Of a stretch of DNA of 33,584 bases, positions 23,382-31,411 are shown one piece after another; positions within the stretch are counted from its first letter, which is position 1; every line of letters begins with the position of its first letter. The notes under the pieces were generated by a model. The model searched no databases and had not been told where the DNA came from. It saw only the letters and a list, made by a program, of their open reading frames with translations. Both the position numbers and the translations under genes were made by a program. Source of the DNA: Anaerosolibacter carboniphilus (GTDB lineage: Bacteria > Bacillota > Clostridia > Peptostreptococcales > Thermotaleaceae); assembly GCF_014205875.1 (NCBI RefSeq), contig NZ_JACHEN010000044.1:1-33584 (forward strand), in the 5' to 3' direction.

Positions 23382-23661
23382 CTTCACTCACCTGCTCCCT
23401 GTTTTCTAACGCTTTGATTAGTTCATCTCTTTTCATTTTGTTATAGTCCTCAATACCTTTTTCTTTAGCCAGTTCCTTTAGTTGATCGACTTTCATTTTT
23501 TCATATTCAGTACCTGGCTTCTCTTCTTCCTCGATTTCATAACCGTGGCCTTTAAACCACTCGATTAAATGGGGTAGATCTGTTTCTCCTACCCCATTAA
23601 TAAAAGTCACACTAGCTGAAACGCCACTATATTGTTTGTTTGGTGCATGTATCTTCGCCAT
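23338..23661 (-). CDS. YqbF-like protein with C-terminal HeH/SAP-like motif
   Basis: The 107-residue protein starts with a small beta domain (ITFINGVGETD-like; SVTFINGVGETDLPHLIEWF) seen in YqbF. It continues into a helix-extended-loop-helix motif (EKMKVDQLKELAKEKGIEDY, NKMKRDELIKALEN) of the HeH/LEM type. It ends in an acidic tail. HeH motifs often bind nucleic acid. The gene lies directly after the major capsid gene, its usual location in skin-type phages; its role in the head is unclear. Confidence 0.85.
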   Translation of the reverse strand: MAKIHAPNKQYSGVSASVTFINGVGETDLPHLIEWFKGHGYEIEEEEKPGTEYEKMKVDQLKELAKEKGIEDYNKMKRDELIKALENREQVSEDDSTGETEEAAGDQ

Positions 23662-23671
23662 ATTATACCTC

Positions 23672-24622
23672 CTAGGATACTTTGATCTTTCTAAATACGC
23701 CAGCTGCTTTGGTAGCCTTCAATGCTACAGCTGCAACCATTTCCACTTCACCTTTCTTCACAGCCCCAGCATCTTTAAAGTTAGGCATCCAAGTTTTTGC
23801 TGGGGGATGTCCTGCCATAGAAACGCCATGAAAGCCATCAAGACCTAATCTTACGGCATACAGGCTGGTTTCTCCTGTGGTAATTGCCACAACAGGATCG
23901 TTGGTGCCTGGCTTTGCGCCTAAATCGATCAAAGGAATACCATCATAGGAAGTAATTTGTCTGCCAAAACCATCCTTTGTTTCGGTATAAGCTCCTGCTC
24001 TTCTGGCACAGGCTCTAATCTTAGCAATGAGTTTAATGTTACCGGCAATGAAAGATGGACGTCCATCCAATCCCATAAGGAATTCATCAAGTTCATCAAG
24101 GAACACTTTGTAATTTGCATCAATTGCTGCTGCACTTGACAAGTCAATTACCGCACCAGGAGTATATTCAGTTGATGAACCTGTCAAGGCTTTCTCTAAA
24201 CCATCAAAGGCTTTTGCATTTACTGCGCTATCTCCATTGATTACTGTATTATTAAACAATGCTTGGGCAGCCTTCACCTTCTGCTGCATCTGTATGGTTA
24301 CCTCACTTACTATACCGCCCATACCAGCAATGATACGGTCAATCTCAAAAGATCCACCGAACACTTTAAGATCAACAGAATGTCTTTGCTTGGTGACTTC
24401 TTGTGGTGTGTACTCGGTATTGATTTCCCTGAAGTCTGCATTTGGTTGAGTTAACAACCTGGTATAGGCATAGGTTAGTGTTGCACCGCCTCCCGTTGGC
24501 GATACAGCATCATCAAAAGTAATGTTATCCAAGATGAAATTTGATTTTCTAAACTCATCGATAACACCCATTTGCAGGGCATCCTGTACGTTTTTCTTTG
24601 CTTCTAACAATGTAATTGGCAT
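23672..24622 (-). CDS. Major capsid protein
   Basis: The 316-residue protein is the major head protein of the HK97-fold class, following the scaffold gene. Characteristic parts are ITLLEAKKNVQDALQMGVID at the N-terminus and the MQQKVKAAQALFNNTVINGD central helix with DGLEKAL. The later GRPSFIAGNIKLIAKIRACA and GFGRQITSYDGIPLIDLGAK segments are also diagnostic. It resembles the capsid of PBSX/skin-like Clostridium and Bacillus phages. The N-terminus shows no long delta domain, consistent with a separate scaffold protein. Confidence 0.93.
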   Translation of the reverse strand: MPITLLEAKKNVQDALQMGVIDEFRKSNFILDNITFDDAVSPTGGGATLTYAYTRLLTQPNADFREINTEYTPQEVTKQRHSVDLKVFGGSFEIDRIIAGMGGIVSEVTIQMQQKVKAAQALFNNTVINGDSAVNAKAFDGLEKALTGSSTEYTPGAVIDLSSAAAIDANYKVFLDELDEFLMGLDGRPSFIAGNIKLIAKIRACARRAGAYTETKDGFGRQITSYDGIPLIDLGAKPGTNDPVVAITTGETSLYAVRLGLDGFHGVSMAGHPPAKTWMPNFKDAGAVKKGEVEMVAAVALKATKAAGVFRKIKVS

Positions 24623-24624
24623 TT

Positions 24625-25266
24625 TTATTTTCCTCCTTCAAAGTATGCTTTGACAGCATCTTGTAAATTGTTAAAATCTCCTGGTTGAGTTTGTTTATTT
24701 GGGTCTTTGCCATCCTGGGGCTCTATCCCCTTAAACTTTGTCTGCTGTGGATCTTGTTTTTCAGTAAATAAAAAAGACTTCGATTCTTTCAAAGTCTTAA
24801 TCTGTTCCTCTAATCCACCTTTTAGATTTCCCGATTCATCCAGCTCAATCTTCGCCTTGTCCAACAGTCCTGCCACAAGATCTGTGTCATGGACCTGTCC
24901 TGCCAAGGCCAGCTTTACGGCATTGGTGATGGATAACTCCTTGATCTTTGTCTCAAAGCCCTTTGTTGTCTGCTTATTCTGCTCTTGAAGGTCCTTGATT
25001 TGCTTCTCCAACTCTTCATTTCCTTTGGCTTTTCCCTCCAAGTCCTTCAACTGTTTATCTCGATCCGTCAGCTGAGATTTAAGGTCCTTATTTTCCTCAT
25101 TGAGCTGATTGAATTTATCCTTGGGGATCCAGTTCCCATTGGATACTATATCAATCTTCGTATCACCTGCCTTCTGTATGACCTGATTATACAACTCTTC
25201 CCCTAATAAATCCTTTAGGGTTTTTTCTGTAAACAACTGCAAATTCATCATAAATGGCTTTTTCAT
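24625..25266 (-). CDS. Phage capsid scaffolding protein (GP20-type)
   Basis: The 213-residue protein has the N-terminal NLQLFTEKTL motif and then a long coiled coil (about residues 50-110; NEENKDLKSQLTDRDKQLKD, NEELEKQIKDLQEQNK). The following ITNAVKLALAGQVHDTDLV, the K/E-rich region and the short C-terminal AVKAYFEGGK helix are typical of GP20-type scaffold proteins. It guides capsid assembly and is not kept in the mature head. AAAGGAGATATAGT precedes the ATG. The capsid gene follows after two bases. Confidence 0.92.
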   Translation of the reverse strand: MKKPFMMNLQLFTEKTLKDLLGEELYNQVIQKAGDTKIDIVSNGNWIPKDKFNQLNEENKDLKSQLTDRDKQLKDLEGKAKGNEELEKQIKDLQEQNKQTTKGFETKIKELSITNAVKLALAGQVHDTDLVAGLLDKAKIELDESGNLKGGLEEQIKTLKESKSFLFTEKQDPQQTKFKGIEPQDGKDPNKQTQPGDFNNLQDAVKAYFEGGK

Positions 25267-25360
25267 ACTATATCTCCTTTCATATTCCTACTCACCTTTT
25301 TATGCTGGTCGGCTCCAGCTGTAGCTTTCGTTTCTTTAGGCTCTAACCCTTAAAAAGAGC

Positions 25361-25399
25361 ATAATAAAAGCACCTACCGTTTTTACCTAGCAAGTGCTT
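25361..25399 (-). terminator. Terminator between the candidate immunity gene and the scaffold gene
   Basis: On the minus strand AAGCAC pairs with GTGCTT around an imperfect inner stem, followed by TTATTATGC. It directly follows the stop codon of the 71-residue gene. The sequence 25359-25374 is identical over 16 bases to 18780-18795. The remaining 90 bases to the scaffold gene hold no recognisable gene. Confidence 0.65.
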
Positions 25400-25400
25400 A

Positions 25401-25616
25401 TCAATTCCAATTATTAATTATTTCTGCTGCTTGTTCTTCTGTAATTTCATCATAGTCCCAGTCTTCGCCGATATAAATACAGCTTTGTTCAGGAGCTGGC
25501 TTCCATTGTTTTTTTGCTTTATCATACTTTTCAAAGCTGCAGTTTATACGTCTGTATAATCTTGATGCAGTATTTTTCTGTTCATCGTAATTATAGGCAA
25601 AATAGAAATCCTCCAC
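25401..25616 (-). CDS. Small acidic protein, candidate immunity protein for the MuF toxin
   Basis: The 71-residue acidic protein reads MEDFYFAYNYDEQKNTASRL... and contains the block SCIYIGEDWDYDEITEEQAA. Its start is the GTG at 25614-25616, with AAGGAGG 8 bases upstream. It begins 5 bases after the MuF toxin gene ends and is followed by a terminator. MuF-type polymorphic toxins in Firmicutes prophages are known to be followed by their immunity genes. Small acidic proteins with IYIGEDxDYxEITEE-like blocks seem, from recall, common next to minor head genes. Immunity function is inferred from position, size and charge. Confidence 0.72.
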   Translation of the reverse strand: MEDFYFAYNYDEQKNTASRLYRRINCSFEKYDKAKKQWKPAPEQSCIYIGEDWDYDEITEEQAAEIINNWN

Positions 25617-25621
25617 TATGC

Positions 25622-27400
25622 TTACCTCCTTGATTTTATTTCCCTGATATTTTGAGGTTCGGTCAGCTTTGAAGATAATTCAATCATTTTATAGGTGAGT
25701 TCTGCATATCTCTCAGGTGTTACGCCATCTTGTCTAGCTTCCTCGTACAGCCTATGCAGTTCCCCATTCTTAAGCGCGAAGCTCTCTGGTGTATGAAATT
25801 GTACTTCAAAGTTTTGCCCTTCTGGACTTCTAAAAGTACAATTAACGCCCTTATACGCACTGTTTCTATTTACCCAGAAATTTTTAACTTTAATCTCTGA
25901 GTAGTTTCGTTCTAGGAGCTTCTCCGTTACCTTATTATAAGCATCAACTAGGTTATCTACTGTATCTTGATAGGTATACCTAATTACATCATTGGTACTT
26001 AAGATTGTCTCATCAATGACCCTTGGGTCTAGACTGCCATCACTATCCGAATTAATCTTTCTTAAATAGGATTCCTTGCTTTTAACTCTAAATTCAAGCC
26101 CTACCATATCCACACCAGTAAAATCAGATATCTCTTTTAAGTCCTGGGTTATAGCTGGCTCATTGGCTATTATTTTATTATAAGCATTGTGCTTTCTGTA
26201 GTCACTCTTTAATCTATTCCAATCCTCAGTATTATTATACTTCAATTCCTGGAACTTATCAAAGGACCTAGGTGCGTCTTTTCCCAAAATAGCCTTATAT
26301 CTTACATATTGCTCTTTATCTTTGGCAGCATTTTTTATCTTTTTCTCTAAAATAGCTGCCTCTTCTTTTCCATACTTACCCACAACATGTTGATCATACC
26401 AGTTTTTATAGCTGATGTTGCCATCAACCTTATAAACTTTTCCATCAATATCCCTTGCAATCCTTTCCTCATCTTCTACATCTGGGAAATACGCTAGGGT
26501 TGTAGTTCTGCAATTTGCATGAAAAGGCGGTGCGTTGAGTCCTGGTTGCATCTCTGCCACATTGAATACTTTTCCATCCATGGCCCTGCATATATCACTT
26601 GTTTTAAGGTCTAAGGTTGCTAAATTTTCATACTGTTTTACTACACCACTATTTTTATAGCTGGTCATAGTAGCTCTACTGGCTATATTAGCACTTTCTG
26701 TGTTCACCAAAGTGGCTGCCCTGCTTCTGGATACATCCATCCGCTTGGCTAATATTCTTGAGGTTATATCAATGCTATCTCCTCGGATGAAAGACTGGAC
26801 TAGGTTCGTCTGCAGCTCTGTTAAAAGTTTGCTTTTATTATCCCAGATCCTGCTGCTAAAATCTCCTTCCATCCATTTCTGATGGATTGCCTTTTCAATA
26901 GTCTGAGTATCCAGCTTTGCAAACTCTACGCCAACCCCTAAACCTTTCTGAAGCTCATAAATATTTCGATAATAGGTGTCTTCGTAGATGTCTGATAAAA
27001 GTTTATTCATGCTCTTTTGCTGGCTATCCATTAACATTTCCATCTGATGCTGTATTTGAATCTGCAGCGCTTCCAATCTGCTTACTCTGACTTTATAGGA
27101 TACATTATTGAGCTGCTGCTCCCAAATACCATCGATGTTATTTTTAGCTTTTTCAGTGAATTCCTCCAAAGTCATTTTGAACTCTGCTAACTCTTTACCA
27201 CCTAAGAGCTTCTTGGCTTCGGCCAGATCCACTTTGTTTTCCATAGCAAACCGTTGATAGAAAATTTCAATATCCCTTTGAATGCTAAGCTTAGCTTTTT
27301 CATATTCCTTGATCAAGGAAGTTACATATTCACCAGCCTTCTTGAATTGCTCTCCTGCAACAGCCTCTGCCCTTTTCTGCCAATACTCTTTATTCTTCAT
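25622..27400 (-). CDS. MuF minor head protein fused to a RelA/SpoT-like toxin domain
   Basis: The 592-residue protein begins with a helical phage part and the SPP1 gp7/Mu gpF (MuF) domain, whose motif LKTSDICRAMDGKVF ... NAPPFHANCRTT lies at about 265-300. The first ~330 residues are a normal minor head protein that enters the capsid. The C-terminal ~190 residues are extra. They show RVKSKESYLRK (438-448), NDVIRYTY (470-477), NRNSAYKGVNCTFRSPEGQN (511-530) and FEVQFHTPESF (531-541), in the order of the RelA/SpoT synthetase motifs (RVK..S..RK, D..R, GY.S.H, EVQIRT). MuF polymorphic toxins of temperate phages have this layout. The ppGpp-synthetase-like assignment is by eye; several catalytic positions differ from true RelA. 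Confidence 0.85.
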   Translation of the reverse strand: MKNKEYWQKRAEAVAGEQFKKAGEYVTSLIKEYEKAKLSIQRDIEIFYQRFAMENKVDLAEAKKLLGGKELAEFKMTLEEFTEKAKNNIDGIWEQQLNNVSYKVRVSRLEALQIQIQHQMEMLMDSQQKSMNKLLSDIYEDTYYRNIYELQKGLGVGVEFAKLDTQTIEKAIHQKWMEGDFSSRIWDNKSKLLTELQTNLVQSFIRGDSIDITSRILAKRMDVSRSRAATLVNTESANIASRATMTSYKNSGVVKQYENLATLDLKTSDICRAMDGKVFNVAEMQPGLNAPPFHANCRTTTLAYFPDVEDEERIARDIDGKVYKVDGNISYKNWYDQHVVGKYGKEEAAILEKKIKNAAKDKEQYVRYKAILGKDAPRSFDKFQELKYNNTEDWNRLKSDYRKHNAYNKIIANEPAITQDLKEISDFTGVDMVGLEFRVKSKESYLRKINSDSDGSLDPRVIDETILSTNDVIRYTYQDTVDNLVDAYNKVTEKLLERNYSEIKVKNFWVNRNSAYKGVNCTFRSPEGQNFEVQFHTPESFALKNGELHRLYEEARQDGVTPERYAELTYKMIELSSKLTEPQNIREIKSRR

Positions 27401-28847
27401 TGCCTACACCACCCGTATTGAAATTGGGCGGATATATTGCATTGGTGGCTTCTTCCCGATGCTGCTTGATTCGATCTAACTCTTCCCTTACATCTGTTAC
27501 ATAGGGATGATTGGCTACGATGGTTTCATCAGAGATAATGCCCATGGAATTTTTACAATTAGTGATAGAATCAGTCTCATTGATCAGAATATCTCGGTTG
27601 AAAATAAATTCTACACTTTCTTCGGTATAATCGCCTTGGCCTGTGTTGATTAGGTGCTGGTCAACAAACCATAGCAGGTACTCCAAGGATGCTTGAAACT
27701 CTGTCTCAATGATATTGCAATCCATATCTAAATCATTGTAAAGGAATTTTAGTGCTATACCACTGGGCGCTTGACCAAATCTCTCGCTTTGGGTATCTAC
27801 ACCGCGGCCAAATTCATAAATGTCCTTTCGATCCTGCTCGATATGAGTTTTGTAAGCTTCCACATTCATTTCAAGATTTAAAGTCTCGACTCCACCCTCG
27901 TCTGTAACCTTGACAGCCCTATAGAGGGACATATTCTTTCTAAACTCTCCTAAGTTTGTACCGTCATAGTTTTTAAGAACATAGATGCTGTTAGGCAAAT
28001 CTTCAAGGTTGTTGCTGTTATCAGATTTATTTCTATCGTAGTCATCTACCAATGACTTTACAAACTTGATCAACGGCTGCTCTTCGTCGTTATACTTGAA
28101 ATAGATGAAGGGTACCTTATTCCAGGTATAGGGCTGCTGGTTTCCTTCTTCGTCTATGATCATGAAGTGCCCTGTTCCTTCTGGAGTTTCCACATCAGGA
28201 ATTAAACTGCCGTTATTTTCAACATATCGCAAAACCTGCTTCGTATCCCAGTACTCCACTTTCTTGATGGTTTTCTTTTTCCTGCCCTCGTATACTTCTA
28301 CCTCGTAGACTCTAATTAATGCATCCAGCTTTGTATGCTCTGTATCCTTCCATAGAGGGATGATCTCTTCCGATGGCAGCCTTTTAAACCTCAGTTCCCC
28401 TTCTTCATTGTAGTAAACCTGTATCCATGCTTTCCCTTTGTTGATAGCATCTTTCCCCAGGTTTTTCAGAAGCTTCATAAAGGACTTATCAAATATACCC
28501 GTCAATATTTCCTGATAGGTCTTATTCTCTGTCTGGATGCTCAAAGGTTTAGACAGCAGATATCCTATCTTTTGATCCACCAGCTTTCTCACAAAGTTAT
28601 GGACCAGCTTATTGTTGGCCAGATTCTCAACCTCCTGCAGCTGTCCACCTTCCCCTATGGCCATTCTCTTTCTCTGGAGAATGTCTGCATCTCCCAAGTA
28701 ATATTTCTGGCCCGTAAGCATTAGCTTTTTTAGTTCAGAGTTATTCCATTCCTTGATCTCTTCCTGAATGATGTCTATAAGACTCATCCCTGTATTGCTG
28801 TAGTAGCCAACCTTTGCACTGACCAGCTTTGTATCTGTAATCTCCAT
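27390..28847 (-). CDS. Phage portal protein (SPP1 gp6-like)
   Basis: The 485-residue protein forms the DNA-entry ring at one capsid vertex. The SPP1 gp6 pattern is clear: LKKLMLTGQKYYLGDADILQ, NKLVHNFVRKLVDQKIGYLL, the acidic EEGELRFKRLPSEEIIPLWK region, VPFIYFKYNDEEQPLIKFVK, then a C-terminal helix with FQASLEYLLWFVDQHL. The ATG at 28845-28847 has AGGAGG 8 bases upstream; a GTG three codons earlier lies inside the ribosome-binding site. It overlaps the minor head gene by 11 bases. Confidence 0.95.
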   Translation of the reverse strand: MEITDTKLVSAKVGYYSNTGMSLIDIIQEEIKEWNNSELKKLMLTGQKYYLGDADILQRKRMAIGEGGQLQEVENLANNKLVHNFVRKLVDQKIGYLLSKPLSIQTENKTYQEILTGIFDKSFMKLLKNLGKDAINKGKAWIQVYYNEEGELRFKRLPSEEIIPLWKDTEHTKLDALIRVYEVEVYEGRKKKTIKKVEYWDTKQVLRYVENNGSLIPDVETPEGTGHFMIIDEEGNQQPYTWNKVPFIYFKYNDEEQPLIKFVKSLVDDYDRNKSDNSNNLEDLPNSIYVLKNYDGTNLGEFRKNMSLYRAVKVTDEGGVETLNLEMNVEAYKTHIEQDRKDIYEFGRGVDTQSERFGQAPSGIALKFLYNDLDMDCNIIETEFQASLEYLLWFVDQHLINTGQGDYTEESVEFIFNRDILINETDSITNCKNSMGIISDETIVANHPYVTDVREELDRIKQHREEATNAIYPPNFNTGGVGNEE

Positions 28848-28863
28848 TTTCTTCACCTCCTAG

Positions 28864-30135
28864 TTAAAATGATATGGCCTTGGCCTTCATGTCATCTTCC
28901 ATGGCATAGCGGCATTGATCTATAGTATGGTTGTTTGTATCTTCAAGCTTTGCCTTTGGATTTCCATCTTGGTCTACTTGATAGTCTATATCTTCAAATT
29001 CTTTTGCGGTATGGGGTGTTCGTTGCGGATCTATCACAATGGCCTCCAGATCATCCAGCCACTTTTCTCCGTATTCAACACTGCCAGGGCCTTTCTTAGC
29101 ACCTTTGATCTTTATTCCATAAGTCTTCATCTCTGCAATGGATTTGGGCTCTTCGTTATCAGCAATTATAACCTCATCATGATAGTTTCGTTTCTTGATC
29201 CATTCGGCAGCTTCACGGTTACTGATTTTAACACCGTAAAATTCATCCATGGCATATAGAATCCTTTTCTTTTTATCGTAGTGCCAGCGTCCAAAGGAGA
29301 AGGGATCTACGCCATACCCCCAGTCAATTCCTTGGCGAATGTTATCAAAGGAATTTATCTCTTCATTGGTAATTCTTCTAAATACAAGCTTATCGAAAGG
29401 AACCACTCCTGAACCGATGGCCTTGCCTAAATACTCCCATTTGTATTTTAGAGAAACGCCATCATTATCTAGCTTGCCTTTCTTCTTAACTTCTTCAGCC
29501 TCTTCGATGAATGCTTTGGAGATGTGTGGATTCTCCAGGTAAGTAGAATGATGAATGTATGTATTCCCCGGTATAAACTGTGATTCGTACTTCTTATTCA
29601 CCCAAGACTGCTTTCTCTTTGGTGGGTTATAGCTGTAATAGAAAGCATAAAAAAGACCATCGGGTAATTCTGCTCTTAATACAGAATTTTCAATGGTCGA
29701 TACTTCTTCTTCAGTTTTAAATTCGGCTAATTCCTCAATCCACATAAAGGCTATAGGGAATTTGGCCATCTTGATTGATTTAAGTTTCAAAGGATCATCT
29801 GCACCGCGGAATATGATTTTATTGCCTCTGGGCGTATATATAAGCTGCATAGGACTTTTTATGACACGCCAGTACATCCCTACACCCAGGATATCTATGG
29901 CTTCCTTCAGCTGCTCAAACACTGACTCTTCCAATGTGCGGGCAACCTTTCTGATACAAAGAGTCGTTACGGGATACTTCATCATATCTTTGATGAGCTT
30001 CATGGCAATATGGGTAGACTTGGCTGATCCACGGCCCCCTTTACACACATGCCGCAGATATTTATGCGAATTGGAAGCTTTCCAGAAACTCTTAAAGGCA
30101 GGTGTCACGATCTCTGAAAGCTTAACTTCCTTCAT
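28864..30135 (-). CDS. xtmB: Terminase large subunit (PBSX XtmB-like)
   Basis: This 423-residue packaging motor and nuclease has a Walker A motif HVCKGGRGSAKST (about residues 29-41), a Walker B strand IAFMWIEE (about 128-135) and the C-terminal RNase H-like nuclease. The nuclease is marked by IDWGYGVDP, IIADNEEPKSI and NNHTIDQCRYA, whose aspartates and glutamate would bind metal. It cuts concatemeric phage DNA and pumps it into the capsid by ATP hydrolysis. The ATG at 30133-30135 is used; two GTG codons lie just upstream. It overlaps the small subunit gene. Confidence 0.95.
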   Translation of the reverse strand: MKEVKLSEIVTPAFKSFWKASNSHKYLRHVCKGGRGSAKSTHIAMKLIKDMMKYPVTTLCIRKVARTLEESVFEQLKEAIDILGVGMYWRVIKSPMQLIYTPRGNKIIFRGADDPLKLKSIKMAKFPIAFMWIEELAEFKTEEEVSTIENSVLRAELPDGLFYAFYYSYNPPKRKQSWVNKKYESQFIPGNTYIHHSTYLENPHISKAFIEEAEEVKKKGKLDNDGVSLKYKWEYLGKAIGSGVVPFDKLVFRRITNEEINSFDNIRQGIDWGYGVDPFSFGRWHYDKKKRILYAMDEFYGVKISNREAAEWIKKRNYHDEVIIADNEEPKSIAEMKTYGIKIKGAKKGPGSVEYGEKWLDDLEAIVIDPQRTPHTAKEFEDIDYQVDQDGNPKAKLEDTNNHTIDQCRYAMEDDMKAKAISF

Positions 30136-30685
30136 CGTCACCACTGCCTATATCATCTATGATCTTGACTCCCATTTCTCCTGCCAGCTCTACTTTATCG
30201 TTAAACATTCCCAGGTGCCTTCCCAGAAGCTCCAGAGCCTTAACTTTGTCATATGGCTTTACTTCAATCCCATTAGTTCCTTGCTTTATACTGGCAATGG
30301 CTGCCCGTTTATCTTCTGGAATATCATCGGTATTTATGATCTCCACCGCCTGATATTCAAAGGGCTGCTGTCCAATCACCTTTCCTTCTTTGTCAACAAT
30401 GTCTCTGTATCCTATCCTTAAAGCCACTTTCGCAAAGTCAGTTCCTCTGGCGAAAGCAACCCTTGCTAGTTCTTGAAGTACCTTATCCTGAGTAATCTCT
30501 GTCCTTTGCTGCCGGTTTTTCATTCTTTCATCAATATACTTTTGGATGTGAGGTTTTGTGAGGTTTTCATATCCCACTTCCTTTGCTGTTCTTTCTGAAT
30601 ATCCTGCTCTAATAGCCGCTTGAGTGGCATTAAGATCCACTAGATATTCATCACAAAATATTTTCTGTTTTGGTGTTAGTTTCAC
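30122..30685 (-). CDS. xtmA: Terminase small subunit (PBSX XtmA-like)
   Basis: The 187-residue protein recognises the packaging site. Its N-terminal DNA-binding region has the classic KLTPKQKIFCDEYLVDLNAT and QAAIRAGYSERTAKEVGYEN motifs. The C-terminal part holds PYDKVKALELLGRHLGMFND, which mediates oligomerisation or binding to the large subunit. The frame is open to 30742, but that extension runs over the neighbouring terminator. The GTG at 30683-30685 follows AAGGAGG with correct spacing. It is the first gene of the structural operon. Confidence 0.94.
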   Translation of the reverse strand: MKLTPKQKIFCDEYLVDLNATQAAIRAGYSERTAKEVGYENLTKPHIQKYIDERMKNRQQRTEITQDKVLQELARVAFARGTDFAKVALRIGYRDIVDKEGKVIGQQPFEYQAVEIINTDDIPEDKRAAIASIKQGTNGIEVKPYDKVKALELLGRHLGMFNDKVELAGEMGVKIIDDIGSGDDEGS

Positions 30686-30711
30686 AATGCCACCTCCTTG
30701 TTTATAGCATG

Positions 30712-30733
30712 AAAAAAAGAGCCAGAGGCTCTT
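30712..30733 (-). terminator. Terminator of the two-gene cargo unit upstream of the terminase genes
   Basis: On the minus strand AAGAGCC (30733-30727) pairs perfectly with GGCTCTT (30723-30717) around a 3-base loop, followed by five to six T. It lies 15 bases after the stop codon of the 212-residue membrane protein gene. Confidence 0.85.
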
Positions 30734-30747
30734 ATATTTCATTCGTC

Positions 30748-31386
30748 TTAATCATTCTTGATCATCTTCTGTTCAATAATTATAAATATCCTTTTAAGAA
30801 CAATAAAAAGATTAAATAAGAAAATAAACACTAGTAGATACTGAACAAAACTAACAATGCTCATAAAAACTGTATTGCTACTTAAGAACAGTAAAGACAA
30901 ACTCATTATTAAAATAAAAATACTTACGAGTATCTCAAACATAATGGCATAATACGTCTCTTTTGCCAACTTCCTGATGGCATTAACTTTATTCCCATCA
31001 TTCGCCACACTCACTACTAATTTATTTTGCATATCTATAAGCAGAATTAACAGGTTAAATAGCATACCAATTAATATAGCGAATACCACTGTAATCATAT
31101 TTGATATATCCTTATCAATAGCTTTAATGTTGGTGACAATTAAAGCCCAAAATATAGGAACAATGAAATAAGTGAATATTGGTACATACAAAATCCGTCT
31201 CTTGCCATTTGTTTCAGTTATAATAATAAAATTATCAAAGTATCTCTTTATTATTGTAGTGCAGTTAGAATATTCTACCTTAAAAATTACTTTAGCCATT
31301 AACATTACAAATAACACAACTGCAAAATAGAAGTAGGGTATTTTTATAAAGTTCAAAGTAAAACTTAAAATTTCTTTATAATCCAT
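30748..31386 (-). CDS. Cargo membrane protein with about five transmembrane segments
   Basis: The 212-residue protein is almost wholly hydrophobic. Segments lie around FIKIPYFYFAVVLFVMLMAK, VPIFTYFIVPIFWALIVTNI, MITVVFAILIGMLFNLLILL, IMFEILVSIFILIMSLSLLF and SFVQYLLVFIFLFNLFIVL, and the C-terminus is lysine-rich. No family is recognised. It follows a 313-residue soluble protein gene after 25 bases, and the pair ends at a strong terminator just before the terminase genes. A membrane effector plus cytosolic partner in this slot of a prophage suggests phage defence or superinfection exclusion; that is inference. Confidence 0.75.
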   Translation of the reverse strand: MDYKEILSFTLNFIKIPYFYFAVVLFVMLMAKVIFKVEYSNCTTIIKRYFDNFIIITETNGKRRILYVPIFTYFIVPIFWALIVTNIKAIDKDISNMITVVFAILIGMLFNLLILLIDMQNKLVVSVANDGNKVNAIRKLAKETYYAIMFEILVSIFILIMSLSLLFLSSNTVFMSIVSFVQYLLVFIFLFNLFIVLKRIFIIIEQKMIKND

Positions 31387-31411
31387 ACTTAACCACCCAT
31401 ACCTTTTTAAA

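Noticed and set aside
29693..30421. 242-codon plus-strand ORF opposite the terminase genes
   Set aside because: Both terminase subunits are certain on the other strand; this frame is a by-product of their codon bias.
30686..30742. N-terminal extension of the small terminase subunit
   Set aside because: The extra codons lie on the terminator hairpin of the preceding gene; AAGGAGG points to the GTG at 30685.
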